From NCBI GenBank assembly GCA_964565705.1, contig CAZMGD010000007.1, positions 1-62,672 on the forward strand: a DNA stretch of 62,672 nucleotides, in the 5' to 3' direction. Below are positions 33,504 to 42,189 of this stretch, in pieces. This DNA comes from CAZMGD01 sp964565705 (GTDB lineage Bacteria > Actinomycetota > Acidimicrobiia > Acidimicrobiales > Ilumatobacteraceae). The position numbers and the translations under genes were made by a program. Below the pieces are notes generated by a model that had not been told where the DNA came from, did no database searches, and saw nothing but the letters and a program-made list of their open reading frames with translations. Numbering within the stretch: position 1 is the stretch's first letter; every line of letters starts with the position of its first letter.

Positions 33504-34339
33504 CGCAACCGCCACGGCGTGCGCTTGCCGGACTCGAACCGCTCCTGACCTTCGCGCAGGCCGGCGGCCGTCGTACCCATCGCGACCAGCGAGTAGCCCT
33601 GATCCAGTGCTTGGCTCCGCGTCATCTCCTGCGCCGACCAGACGGCGCGCACCGTCGCTTGGACGGCGAGGTTCGGGTAGGACGCGATCGTCTCCGCCGC
33701 CCATGCCGCCCGCTCGAGCAGGTCTGCTGGTTGCACCACCTCCGAGACCAGGCCGATCTGGTGGGCCCGCTCCGCGGACATGCGTTCTGCGCCTCCGAGC
33801 AGCGACAGCCGCATGATCTCGTGGAACGGCATCTTCTGGAGCATGTGGATCGGCTCGAACACAGCGGCCATTCCGTAGTCCACGTGCGGGTCGAAGAAGG
33901 TCGCGTGCTCGGCAGCGATGATGAAGTCCGACTCACCCAGCATGTAGAACGCTCCGCCGCACGCCATGCCGTTGACGGCCGCGATCACCGGCTTCCAGAG
34001 GTCGCACGTCTTGGGGCCGATCATCTCGCCCGGGTCGTCGTGCATCATCGGACTCGCGTAGGCGGCCACTGCCGTGCCATTGCTGCTGCCGCCAGACTGC
34101 AGCTCGTCGGGCCAGTCCACGTTGACCTCGGAGCGGTCGATGCCCGTGCAGAACGCCTTCTCCCCGGCGCCGGTGAGGACCGCGCAACGCACGTCTCCGT
34201 TGGCCCGCAGCCCGCGCCAGATGGCATGCAGCTCTTCGGTCATCTTCGTGTTGAACGCGTTGTACTTCGCTGGGCGGTTCAGCGTCACCCAGGCCACGCC
34301 GTTGCGTTCCTCGTAGAGCACGGTCTCGTAGTCGGACAT
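33500..34339 (-). CDS. Enoyl-CoA hydratase/isomerase family protein
   Basis: This 279-residue crotonase-fold enzyme has the CoA-binding start (VAWVTLNRPAKYNAFN), the first oxyanion-hole region (AFCTGIDRSE) and the second (NGMACGGAFYML). The insertion around VNVDWPDELQSGG is longer than in common FadB-type hydratases. The catalytic Glu pair of classical hydratases is only partly evident; hydrolase or isomerase activity is also possible. A GAAGGAG site precedes the ATG. Middle gene of the operon behind operator E. Confidence 0.9.
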   Translation of the reverse strand: MSDYETVLYEERNGVAWVTLNRPAKYNAFNTKMTEELHAIWRGLRANGDVRCAVLTGAGEKAFCTGIDRSEVNVDWPDELQSGGSSNGTAVAAYASPMMHDDPGEMIGPKTCDLWKPVIAAVNGMACGGAFYMLGESDFIIAAEHATFFDPHVDYGMAAVFEPIHMLQKMPFHEIMRLSLLGGAERMSAERAHQIGLVSEVVQPADLLERAAWAAETIASYPNLAVQATVRAVWSAQEMTRSQALDQGYSLVAMGTTAAGLREGQERFESGKRTPWRLR

Positions 34340-34374
34340 CTACCTGGTCTCCTTCGGGGACACGGGGTGGTCGG

Positions 34375-35160
34375 TCAGCGGGCGTGCGCCGCCAGGAACG
34401 GCCGCAGGGCGTCGTTGGTCGCGCTGGGGTTCTCGAGGTTCGAGCTGTGGCCGGCGCCGGGCACGACGACCAGGCCGACGTTGCCGGGCATCGAATCGCG
34501 CAGGTGCTCGGCGGCACTCATCGGGATCGACCCGTCCAGCTCACCGTGCAGGACGATCGAGGGCTGACCGATCTCTCCCAACCGAGGCCCGATGTCGTCG
34601 CGGGTGATCATGTTCTCGAACGACTCGGCGAAGCGCTCAGGCGGGTTGGTCTGCCACCGCTGCTGCCAGCCCGACGAGTCGAACGACGGGCCGAACAGGA
34701 TCCCGCCCATCATCCCCGCGTACTCCGGCGTCCATCCCGTGGCGAGCAACGACTCCTTCCCGGCTCGGTAGGCGGTCTGGGTGTTCTCGTCGTAGAACGC
34801 GGCGTCGGTGTCGATCAGCACGAGCGCGCCCACCCGGTCGGGGTGGCGAAGAGCGGCGCGCATCGTCGTGAAGCCGCCCTGTGACATGCCGACGAACGTC
34901 GCCTGGTCGATCTGCAGGTGGTCGAGGAGCGCGACGAGGTCGTCGGCGAGATCCCAATACGTGAACGGCTCGCCGTCGGTTTCGGTCTGTCCGAAGCCAC
35001 GGGCGTCGACGGCGATGCAACGGTAGTCGGCGGCGAACGCCTCGACCTGCGGAGCGAACATGGTGCGGTCCATGAAGAACCCGTGGCTGAACACCACCGC
35101 AGGTCCGGAGCCGATGTCGTCGTAAGCGATCCGTTGTCCGTTCAACGCAGCAACCGGCAC
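34375..35160 (-). CDS. Alpha/beta hydrolase
   Basis: This 261-residue alpha/beta hydrolase has the oxyanion region FSHGFFMD, the nucleophile elbow GMSQGG (Ser), the acid in HGELDGSIP and the catalytic His in GAGHSSNLENP. The cap domain is small. The group includes esterases, lactonases and C-C hydrolases of meta-cleavage pathways; the sequence alone does not choose between them. First gene of the leftward operon from operator E, with its ATG 22 bases from the site. Confidence 0.9.
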   Translation of the reverse strand: MPVAALNGQRIAYDDIGSGPAVVFSHGFFMDRTMFAPQVEAFAADYRCIAVDARGFGQTETDGEPFTYWDLADDLVALLDHLQIDQATFVGMSQGGFTTMRAALRHPDRVGALVLIDTDAAFYDENTQTAYRAGKESLLATGWTPEYAGMMGGILFGPSFDSSGWQQRWQTNPPERFAESFENMITRDDIGPRLGEIGQPSIVLHGELDGSIPMSAAEHLRDSMPGNVGLVVVPGAGHSSNLENPSATNDALRPFLAAHAR

Positions 35161-35181
35161 CGGGCCTCCTCAGGAAATATA

Positions 35182-35203
35182 GATATCATGCACAGGATAA
35201 TGG
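35182..35203. promoter_or_regulatory. Operator site E, upstream of hydrolase operon
   Basis: This copy of the shared dyad reads ATATCATGCACAGGATAA at 35183-35200 and is preceded by another AT-rich stretch. It lies between the end of the GntR gene (35236) and the start of the hydrolase gene (35160), both on the minus strand. It shows that the hydrolase operon has its own promoter. Confidence 0.65.
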
Positions 35204-35235
35204 GCCGCGGCGATCGACCGCAAGAGACCTGATCG

Positions 35236-35982
35236 TCAGGCCCACTCGATGACCTGGTCGAGGATGCCCGAGAGGCTCTTCGACAGGCGGCGCATCGTGC
35301 CTTCCATGTGGGCTCGGGCCCGTTGCTCCGCCAGCTCGCCGTCGCCGGAGAGGATCGCCTCGGCGATGTCGACGTGGGTCTGGACGACACGCTTGCGCTG
35401 TGGTCGGGGAGCGATCGCCCCGGCGAGCCGCGTGCGGTAGATGTCGCCGAGCATCTGACCGAACAACGTCAGGATCGGGTTGCCGGCGACGCCCGTGACC
35501 GACGACTGGTATTCCAGGATCAACGCGAGGTAGGCGTGGTCGTCGCCGAGGTCGACGTGCTCACTGCGCGCCACCAGTTCGCTCAGCTGGGCCATGAGGG
35601 TGGGATCGTGCCGCTCGGCGGCGAGGCGGGCGCTGATCGGCTGCAGGATGAGCCGTGACTCGATGAGCTCGCGGTAGGTGATGCCGGCCAGCCGGAAGTA
35701 GAGGGTGGCGATCCCGCCGAAGTCGCCGGCGCTGACCGCCCCGACGACGGGACCGCCCTTTCGCCCGGGTTTGCGGGTGATCAGCCCGAGCACCTCGAGC
35801 AGCAGCAGGGCCTCGCGCAGCGATGAGCGTCCGACCTTGTAGCGCTCGAGCATCGCGGTCTCGCTCGGCAGCATGTCGCCGGGCTGCAGGCGGTCGTCGA
35901 TGATCTCGTCGACGATGCGCCGTGCGATCAATTCGGAGACCTTCGGCCCTCGCTCGATCTCGCTGGCTGCTACCTCCCGCAT
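35236..35982 (-). CDS. GntR family transcriptional regulator with FCD domain
   Basis: This 248-residue FadR-subfamily regulator has a winged helix at about 12-80 (LIARRIVDEIIDDRLQPGD, LPSETAMLERYKVGRSSLREAL) and a helical FCD ligand domain at about 95-225. These proteins are usually repressors released by a small carboxylate or acyl-CoA. Its ATG is 14 bases downstream of the amidohydrolase stop, so it is co-transcribed behind operator F and would control its own synthesis if it binds that dyad. It is the only transcription factor inside the catabolic locus. Confidence 0.92.
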   Translation of the reverse strand: MREVAASEIERGPKVSELIARRIVDEIIDDRLQPGDMLPSETAMLERYKVGRSSLREALLLLEVLGLITRKPGRKGGPVVGAVSAGDFGGIATLYFRLAGITYRELIESRLILQPISARLAAERHDPTLMAQLSELVARSEHVDLGDDHAYLALILEYQSSVTGVAGNPILTLFGQMLGDIYRTRLAGAIAPRPQRKRVVQTHVDIAEAILSGDGELAEQRARAHMEGTMRRLSKSLSGILDQVIEWA

Positions 35983-35996
35983 GGTCGGCGACGGTA

Positions 35997-37235
35997 TCAA
36001 TCGAGATCCAGGGACAGCATGCGTATCGCGTTGCCGCGGACCAGCTTGTGGACGACCTCGTCGGGTAGTCCGGCCATGATCCGTTCGGCGACCGCCTTCG
36101 AGTTCGGCCACGTCGAGTCCGAGTGCGGGTAGTCCACCTCGAACGTGACGTTGTCCTCGCCGACCCGGCGCAAGGACTCCAAGCCGAACGCGTCGTCGAA
36201 GAAGCACCCGTAGATCTGGCGGAAGTAGTACGTGGACGGCGGCTCGGGCACGCGGTCGGCGACCCCGCCCCACCCGCGGTGCTCGCGCCACACGTTGTCC
36301 ATCCGTTCGAGCAGGTAGGGGATCCACCCGATCTGGCCCTCGGAGTAGGCGACGCGCAGGTCGGGGAAGCGGGCCAGTACGCCGGAGAACACGAAGTCGC
36401 TCATCGAGCCCATCGCGTTGTTGAACGTCAGCGACGCCTGGACGGCGGCCGGTGCGTCGGCGCTGGTGGCCGGCATCACCGACGACGACCCGATGTGCAT
36501 GTTCACCACTGTCGCGGTCTCCGCGCAGGCGGCGAAGAACGGATCCCAGTAGCCGTCGGGATCGTGCACGCTTGGCAGCCCGAGGTGCGGCGGGATCTCG
36601 CTGAAGCAGACCGCGTGGACTCCACGGGCCGCGTTGCGCAGCACCTCGTCCGCCGCTGCCCGGGCATCCCAGAGGGGGATCAGCGCCAGCGGGATGAGCC
36701 GGCCGCCTGTGCCGCCGCACCACTCCTCGACCATCCAGTCGTTGTAGGCGCGCACGCAGAGCATCGCCAGTTCGCGGTCCGTCGCTTCGAGGAACGTCTG
36801 CCCGCAGAACCGCGGGAACGTCGGGAAGCAGAGCGACGCCTCGGTCCAGTTCTCGTCCATCGCCTGAAGGCGCGCCACCTGGTCGTAGGCGCCAGGCGGC
36901 ATGTCGTCGTAGGTGATCACGGTCATCGTGATCTCCTCGCGGGGCAGGCCGGCGGCGGCGACGATCCGCTTGTGCGGCACGACGAGCTCCTCGTACCGCC
37001 AGCAGTCGCAGGCGATGCCCTCGTCGACGTATCGCATCTGGTATCTGCCGCCCACGTAGCCGAGGCCGTCGATGTGGCGTCGCTCGACCCGGGGACCGAC
37101 GTCGTGGTACTTCGACGGCAGCCGGTCGCGCCAGACGTTCGGCGGTTCGATCACGTGGTCATCGACGCTGATCAGCTTCGGTACGGTCGGTGTCGTCGCC
37201 GGCGACGCCACACCGTCGCGTTCAAGGGTCGTCAT
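35997..37235 (-). CDS. Amidohydrolase family protein (amidohydrolase_2 type)
   Basis: This 412-residue TIM-barrel metal hydrolase of the amidohydrolase_2 group (COG2159) includes decarboxylases such as those for resorcylate and ACMS. The N-terminal ISVDDHVIEPP replaces the usual HxH with DDH. Further motifs are VNMHIGSSS, YSEGQIGWIPYLLERMD and EVDYPHSDSTWP with the C-terminal Asp region. Close relatives are common in actinobacterial steroid and aromatic clusters, mostly unassigned. The ATG at 37235 is chosen over upstream starts, which would cross operator F. First gene of an operon with the GntR gene. Confidence 0.9.
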   Translation of the reverse strand: MTTLERDGVASPATTPTVPKLISVDDHVIEPPNVWRDRLPSKYHDVGPRVERRHIDGLGYVGGRYQMRYVDEGIACDCWRYEELVVPHKRIVAAAGLPREEITMTVITYDDMPPGAYDQVARLQAMDENWTEASLCFPTFPRFCGQTFLEATDRELAMLCVRAYNDWMVEEWCGGTGGRLIPLALIPLWDARAAADEVLRNAARGVHAVCFSEIPPHLGLPSVHDPDGYWDPFFAACAETATVVNMHIGSSSVMPATSADAPAAVQASLTFNNAMGSMSDFVFSGVLARFPDLRVAYSEGQIGWIPYLLERMDNVWREHRGWGGVADRVPEPPSTYYFRQIYGCFFDDAFGLESLRRVGEDNVTFEVDYPHSDSTWPNSKAVAERIMAGLPDEVVHKLVRGNAIRMLSLDLD

Positions 37236-37271
37236 GGCGCTCTGCTTCCTGTCGCCGAGTCCTGTTTCCCT

Positions 37272-37293
37272 ACTATCATATTCATGGTTTGGA
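37272..37293. promoter_or_regulatory. Operator site F, between amidohydrolase-gntR and acyl-CoA ligases
   Basis: This copy of the shared dyad has a strong centre, reading CTATCATATTCATGGTTT at 37273-37290. It lies in the 76-base divergent gap, 19 bases before the ligase ATG (37312) and 37 bases from the amidohydrolase start (37235). It would also control the GntR gene. Confidence 0.65.
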
Positions 37294-37311
37294 GCCTTGG
37301 GAGGCCGGACG

Positions 37312-38859
37312 ATGCCCGATGACGTGCCATCGCTGACCGTGTGGGATCTCGCCGCCACCCGGATCGCCGCGACACCTGACGCGCTGATGGTCGTCGACGA
37401 CCGCGGCCGCTCGTTGACGTTCGGTGAGTACGGCGAGCGCGCGCTGCGGGTCGCGGCCGGGTTGGCCGACGCCGGCGTCGGAGATGGCACGCCCGTGTCC
37501 TGGGTGTTACCCACGTGGACCGAGTCCCTCGTGCTCGCCGGTGCACTGGCCCGGTTGGGTGCGGTGCAGAACCCGATCCTGCCGGTCTACCGCGAACGCG
37601 AGATCGGCTTCTGTGCCCGCCAGACCGGAGCCCGCCTGCTCGTCGTGCCCACCTCGTGGCGTGGCGTCGACTACGCGTCGATCGCCCACGAGGTCGCGGC
37701 GGACCTGCCGGGGCTCGCCGTCTTGACGGTCGATCCGGCGGGCCGGACGCTGCCCGGGGCGGATCCTGCCGGGCTGCCACGGGCGCCGAGCGGCGGGGTC
37801 CGGTGGCACTTCTACACGTCGGGTACGACGCGCGACCCGAAGGGCGTGCGCCACACGGATGCGAGCATCACCGCCGCCGCGATCGCGGTCAACGACTCGG
37901 TCGAGATCGGTCTCGCCGACCGCATGGGTGTCGTGTTCCCGTACACGCACGTCGGCGGCATCGGGATGCTCGTCGGCGCGTTCGTCGCCGGGTACGCGCA
38001 GATCCTGACCGAGGCGTTCGACCCGGCGACGACGATCCCGCTGCTGCGCGAGCACGGGGTGACGATCGCGGGCGCGGGCACCGTGTTCTGGAACGCGTAC
38101 CTGGACGCCCAGGAAGCGGCACCGGACGAGCCGTTGTTCCCCCGCCTCAGAGCGCTGGTCGGCGGCGGCTCGGCGAAGCCAGCGGGGCTGAACGACCGCG
38201 TCCGCACCGAGCTCGGTGGCCGGGGCACGGTGTCGGGCTACGGGCTGACGGAATGTCCGAGCTGCGTGCTCTGCTCGATCCACGACCCAGACGACAAGCT
38301 CTCGTGGACCGATGGCCGCCCCGTGGCGGGCGTGCGGCTGCGGGTGGTCGGCGACGACGGCGCGGAGCGCGCACCGGGTGTCGAGGGCGAGCTGCGGGTG
38401 CGCGGCCCGATGATGTTCGCCGGGTACGTGGACGGTGCGCTCGACGACGAGGCGTTCGACGACGACGGGTGGCTGCGCACCGGTGACCTCGGGATCGTCG
38501 ACGCCGAGGGCTACGTCCGGGTGACCGGGCGCCTCAAGGAGATCATCATCCGCAAGGGCGAGAACATCAGCGCCCGCGAGGTGCAGGAGGTGCTCCTGCT
38601 CGATCCCTCCGTGCGCGACGCGATCGTGATCGGACTGCCCGACGACGAGCGGGGTGAGCTGGCGTGCGCGGTCATCGTGCCGTCGGATCCGCGGCGGCCT
38701 CCGACGCTCGACTCGCTGGCCGCGCACTGTGCCGCCGCGGGTCTCGCCCGCTACAAGACGCCGGAGCGGCTGGAGGTGGTCGAGGCGCTGCCCAGGAACC
38801 CGACCGGCAAGGTGTTGCGCGACGTGCTGCGAGCGACGTTCGCGGGCGCCTCGGCGTGA
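37312..38859 (+). CDS. AMP-dependent acyl-CoA synthetase/ligase
   Basis: This 515-residue ANL-superfamily enzyme activates a carboxylic acid as acyl-AMP and then acyl-CoA. The P-loop is YTSGTTRDPKGV, the adenine motif is GYGLTECPS, and the hinge is LRTGDLGIVDAEGYVRVTGRLKEII. The catalytic Lys is in PRNPTGKVLRD near the C-terminus. It starts 19 bases from operator F. The stop overlaps the second ligase GTG by 4 bases, so both are made together. Substrate unknown; relatives include cyclohexanecarboxylate and aryl-CoA ligases. Confidence 0.93.
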   Translation: MPDDVPSLTVWDLAATRIAATPDALMVVDDRGRSLTFGEYGERALRVAAGLADAGVGDGTPVSWVLPTWTESLVLAGALARLGAVQNPILPVYREREIGFCARQTGARLLVVPTSWRGVDYASIAHEVAADLPGLAVLTVDPAGRTLPGADPAGLPRAPSGGVRWHFYTSGTTRDPKGVRHTDASITAAAIAVNDSVEIGLADRMGVVFPYTHVGGIGMLVGAFVAGYAQILTEAFDPATTIPLLREHGVTIAGAGTVFWNAYLDAQEAAPDEPLFPRLRALVGGGSAKPAGLNDRVRTELGGRGTVSGYGLTECPSCVLCSIHDPDDKLSWTDGRPVAGVRLRVVGDDGAERAPGVEGELRVRGPMMFAGYVDGALDDEAFDDDGWLRTGDLGIVDAEGYVRVTGRLKEIIIRKGENISAREVQEVLLLDPSVRDAIVIGLPDDERGELACAVIVPSDPRRPPTLDSLAAHCAAAGLARYKTPERLEVVEALPRNPTGKVLRDVLRATFAGASA

Positions 38860-40439
38860 GGGCCGACCTCGAGCATCGCAATGTCGGCCGGTTGGTCGCC
38901 GCCGCCGCCGAGCGGTTCGCGACGACCTTCGCCGTGCGCGACGGCGACGTGGCGATCACGTACGCGGATCTCGGTGTGCTCGTTCGGCAGGCTGCCGCTG
39001 GATACGTCGCGGTGGGTGTCGTGCCCGGCGACCGGGTGGCGGTCTGGGCACCGAACTCGGCGCGCTGGGTCGTCGCCGCGCTCGGTGTGCTGAGCGCGGG
39101 CGGTGTGCTCGTGCCGATGAACACCCGCTATCGAGGCGACGAGGCGTCGTACGTGCTGCAGCGCAGCGGCGCCAGGATCCTCGTGTGCGCGCAGGGCTTC
39201 CTCGGCACCGACCACCTGGGCCTCCTCGCGGCGAGCGACGCGCCGGCCGTCCCCGTCGTGACGATCGGCGACGCGCACGATCGGGCGATCGAGTGGGGCG
39301 CGTTCGTCGACGTCGACCCGGCGCACCTCACCGAGGTGGATCGTCGCCTGGACGCCGTCGGGCCCGGCGACCTGTCCGACGTCATGTTCACGTCGGGCAC
39401 GACCGGGCGTCCCAAGGGGGCGATGCTGACCCATGGTCAGACGCTGCGGGTGTTCGACGACTGGTGCGACATCGTCGGCCTGCGCGAGGGCGACCGCTAC
39501 CTGATCGTCAACCCGTTCTTCCACACGTTCGGCTACAAGGCCGGGATCGTCGGGTCATTGCTGCGCGGGGCGACGATGCACCCCCTCGCCGTCTTCGACG
39601 CGGACCTGGTCGCGGCGACAGTGGCGCGCGAACGGATCACGGTGCTGCCCGGCGCGCCGACGTTGTTCCAGTCGCTGCTCGAGTTGCCGCGGCGCGACGA
39701 CCTCGACCTGTCATCCCTGCGGCTCGCGATCACGGGTGCCGCGGTCGTGCCGGTCGAGATGATCCGGCGGATGCGCAGCGAGCTCGGCTTCACCGGTGTG
39801 CTGACCGGCTACGGGCTGACCGAGACCAACGGCACGGCGACGATGTGCCACCTCGACGACCCGCCCGAGACGGTCGCCGAGTCGTGCGGGCGGGCGGTGC
39901 CCGACACCGAGCTCAAGGTCGTGCGCGCCGACGGCGACGAGTGCGCGCCCGGCGAGCCGGGGGAGGTGATGATCCGTGGCTACCACGTGATGCGCGGGTA
40001 CCTCGACGACCCGCCGGCGACCGCGGCCGCGATCGACGCCGACGGCTGGCTGCGCACCGGCGACATCGGCGTGCTCGACGAGCGCGGCTGCCTGCGGATC
40101 ACCGACCGGTTGAAGGACATGTTCATCGTCGGTGGGTTCAACGCCTACCCGGCCGAGATCGAGCAGGCGATGAGCCGCCACCCCGCCGTCGCCCAGGTCG
40201 CCGTCGTCGCCGCGCCCGACGAGCGCCTCGGCGAGGTCGGGGTCGCGTTCGTCGTGCCCCGGCAGGGCGCGACGCTGGACGTCGACGAGCTGCACGCGTG
40301 GTGCCGTGACGCGATGGCCAACTACAAGGTGCCGCGCCGCTACGTGGAGGTCGCCGCGCTGCCGCTCAACTCCAGCGGCAAGATCGACAAGATCGCGTTG
40401 CGGAGGCGCCTGGCCTCCGCAGCGGACCCACGTGCCTGA
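38856..40439 (+). CDS. AMP-dependent acyl-CoA synthetase, FadD3-like
   Basis: This 527-residue ANL enzyme is a second ligase directly coupled to the first. Motifs are FTSGTTGRPKGAM, TGYGLTETNGTAT, LRTGDIGVLDERG and the Lys in LPLNSSGKIDKIALR. The general sequence recalls mycobacterial FadD3-type ligases, which activate a steroid-ring-derived propionate, but paralogs with other substrates look alike. Two ligases in one operon suggest CoA activation at two stages, or of substrate and side-chain separately; this is inference. Confidence 0.92.
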   Translation: MRADLEHRNVGRLVAAAAERFATTFAVRDGDVAITYADLGVLVRQAAAGYVAVGVVPGDRVAVWAPNSARWVVAALGVLSAGGVLVPMNTRYRGDEASYVLQRSGARILVCAQGFLGTDHLGLLAASDAPAVPVVTIGDAHDRAIEWGAFVDVDPAHLTEVDRRLDAVGPGDLSDVMFTSGTTGRPKGAMLTHGQTLRVFDDWCDIVGLREGDRYLIVNPFFHTFGYKAGIVGSLLRGATMHPLAVFDADLVAATVARERITVLPGAPTLFQSLLELPRRDDLDLSSLRLAITGAAVVPVEMIRRMRSELGFTGVLTGYGLTETNGTATMCHLDDPPETVAESCGRAVPDTELKVVRADGDECAPGEPGEVMIRGYHVMRGYLDDPPATAAAIDADGWLRTGDIGVLDERGCLRITDRLKDMFIVGGFNAYPAEIEQAMSRHPAVAQVAVVAAPDERLGEVGVAFVVPRQGATLDVDELHAWCRDAMANYKVPRRYVEVAALPLNSSGKIDKIALRRRLASAADPRA

Positions 40440-40445
40440 GCCGGT

Positions 40446-40997
40446 TCAGGGAGTCTCGACGCGGCATGCCTCGGTGCTCCCGCACTCGATCGGCACCGCG
40501 TCGCCGGACGCCGTCCTCGTGATGCGCAGCAGGGTGGCCGTGTAGACGCTGGACCCGCTGTCGTCGTAGAAGGCGCCGGTGATGCTGAGGATCGTGGCGC
40601 CGATGGGGATCTCGAGCGAGAGCCGCCCGCTTCTGCCGTTGAGGTCGACCGTGCAGCCGTTCGACGTGCCCGTCTGGAAGGTTGCACCGTCGGTCAGGTC
40701 GCGGCCGGAGAAGCTGACGGTCTGGGTGGCGCTCGCCTTGCTGGCGACATCGGCGGCGAGCTCCTGCAGGCGCGAGCCCGTGGCATGGCCGACGACGTCG
40801 ATCAAGATGTCCGTGGTCGGCCCGGCGACGCCGATCGCGTCGCCGGTCGTCGACTCCGACGCGCCAGGGGCGGCGTTCGCGCCCCAGGATTGCGTGACCA
40901 GCAGTGTGCAGGCCACCGTCAGCACGACGGTGGTGGCTGGCCAGATGACCGTGCGAGAACGTGCGACAGCACTCCTCCCGGGTGGCACGGTCCGCAA
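40446..40997 (-). CDS. Hypothetical membrane-anchored or secreted protein
   Basis: This 183-residue protein has one N-terminal hydrophobic segment (TTVVLTVACTLLVTQSWG, about 22-40), then a beta-rich exported domain with two Cys near the C-terminus (IECGST and ACRVETP) that could form a disulfide. The start is uncertain: TTG at 40997, or the GTG at 40988. It is convergent with the ligase genes and divergent from the thiolase-like gene, with operator G in the gap. No family recognised. It may not belong to the pathway. Confidence 0.6.
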   Translation of the reverse strand: MRTVPPGRSAVARSRTVIWPATTVVLTVACTLLVTQSWGANAAPGASESTTGDAIGVAGPTTDILIDVVGHATGSRLQELAADVASKASATQTVSFSGRDLTDGATFQTGTSNGCTVDLNGRSGRLSLEIPIGATILSITGAFYDDSGSSVYTATLLRITRTASGDAVPIECGSTEACRVETP

Positions 40998-41002
40998 CCA
41001 TC

Positions 41003-41024
41003 CATATGATGATCCGGATATGGG
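41003..41024. promoter_or_regulatory. Operator site G, overlapping the thiolase-like start codon
   Basis: This copy of the shared dyad reads ATATGATGATCCGGATAT at 41004-41021; the 18-base core is palindromic except at three pairs. It overlaps the likely ATG of the thiolase-like gene (41020-41022). Either translation starts from a very short leader or leaderless mRNA, or the true start is further in. Confidence 0.6.
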
Positions 41025-42189
41025 GACGCGCGACCCGGTGATCGTGGGGGTGGGGCTCAGCGACTACCCCCGCGCGCCACACCTCGACTACATGCAGCAC
41101 CACGCCCAGGCGATGCAGCGCGCGCTCACCGACTGCGGCATGCCGCTGTCGGCGATCGACGGCTACTGCACCGCCGGTGACGGTCCGCACGGGCTGGCCG
41201 ACAGCGCGTCCGGCCTCGCCGAGTACCTCGGCATCCGCTACCGGTACCTCGACGGGACGATGGTCGGCGGTTCGTCGTTCGAGTACCACGTGCAGCACGC
41301 GATGGCGGCGATCGCCGACGGCCGCTGCGACACCGTGCTGATCACCTACGGCTCGGACCGCCTCTCGCGCCTCGGCCGCACGCTCGGCACCGGGTTCCAC
41401 GGCGCCGGCGACCGCGTCGGTGGTCCCGCCCAGTACGAGGCCCCGTACGGGCTGCCGTTGATCGGCGCCTACGCGATGGCGGCCATGCGCCACATGCACG
41501 AGTACGGCACGACGTCCGAGCAGCTGGCCGAGATCGCCGTCGGCGTCCGTGAACACGCCGCGTTCAACCCCGTCGCGATGTACCGCGACCCGCTGACGGT
41601 GGGCGATGTGCTGTCGTCGCGGATGATCGCCGACCCGCTGCACAAGCTCGACTGCTGCGTCGTGTCCGACGGCGGCGGTGCGGTCGTGATCACGACGGCG
41701 GAACGGGCCCGCGACCTCGACCGGCAACCGGTGCGGCTGCTCGGCGCGGGCACCGCCCAGACCCACTGGAACCCGAGCCAGATGCCGGACTTCACCCGTA
41801 CGGGCGCTGTCGAGGCGGGCGCGGCCGCGTTCGCCCAAGCAGGGCTGACCCCCGCCGACGTCGACACGATCCAGATCTACGACAGCTTCACGATCACGGT
41901 GCTGACGCTGCTGGAGGACCTCGGCTTCTGCGCCAAGGGCGAGGGTGGACCGTTCGTCGAGACCGGTTGCCTGCGCCGCGGCGGTGCGCTGCCGATGAAC
42001 ACCGATGGCGGTGGCCTGTCGGCGTGCCATCCAGGCATGCGCGGCATCTTCCTCCTCGTCGAGGCGGTGCGCCAGCTGCGCGGGGAGGCCGGCGAGGTGC
42101 AGGTGCCCGACGCCGAGGTGGCGCTGGCCTGCGGCTCCGGCGGATGGCTGTCGTGCATGGGCGCGGTGCTGCTCGGGAGTGGCCGGTGA
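41020..42189 (+). CDS. Thiolase-fold protein, nucleophile-lacking (lipid-transfer/SCP-x-like)
   Basis: This 389-residue thiolase-superfamily protein lacks the usual nucleophilic Cys: the segment at about 80-90 reads MVGGSSFE where thiolases have a Cys. His337 (ACHPGMRG) and Cys371 (LACGSGG) remain near the canonical C-terminal catalytic positions. This fits the non-classical thiolase-like proteins that work with DUF35 partners. It overlaps the following DUF35 gene by 4 bases. First of two such pairs in one operon behind operator G. Confidence 0.88.
   Translation: MGTRDPVIVGVGLSDYPRAPHLDYMQHHAQAMQRALTDCGMPLSAIDGYCTAGDGPHGLADSASGLAEYLGIRYRYLDGTMVGGSSFEYHVQHAMAAIADGRCDTVLITYGSDRLSRLGRTLGTGFHGAGDRVGGPAQYEAPYGLPLIGAYAMAAMRHMHEYGTTSEQLAEIAVGVREHAAFNPVAMYRDPLTVGDVLSSRMIADPLHKLDCCVVSDGGGAVVITTAERARDLDRQPVRLLGAGTAQTHWNPSQMPDFTRTGAVEAGAAAFAQAGLTPADVDTIQIYDSFTITVLTLLEDLGFCAKGEGGPFVETGCLRRGGALPMNTDGGGLSACHPGMRGIFLLVEAVRQLRGEAGEVQVPDAEVALACGSGGWLSCMGAVLLGSGR

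Noticed and set aside
21842..41024. The shared AT-rich sites as plain -10 promoter boxes
   Set aside because: Similarity extends over 18-22 bases with dyad symmetry and sits at different distances from starts, including within coding sequence, which a -10 box alone would not explain. Overlap with promoters is still likely.
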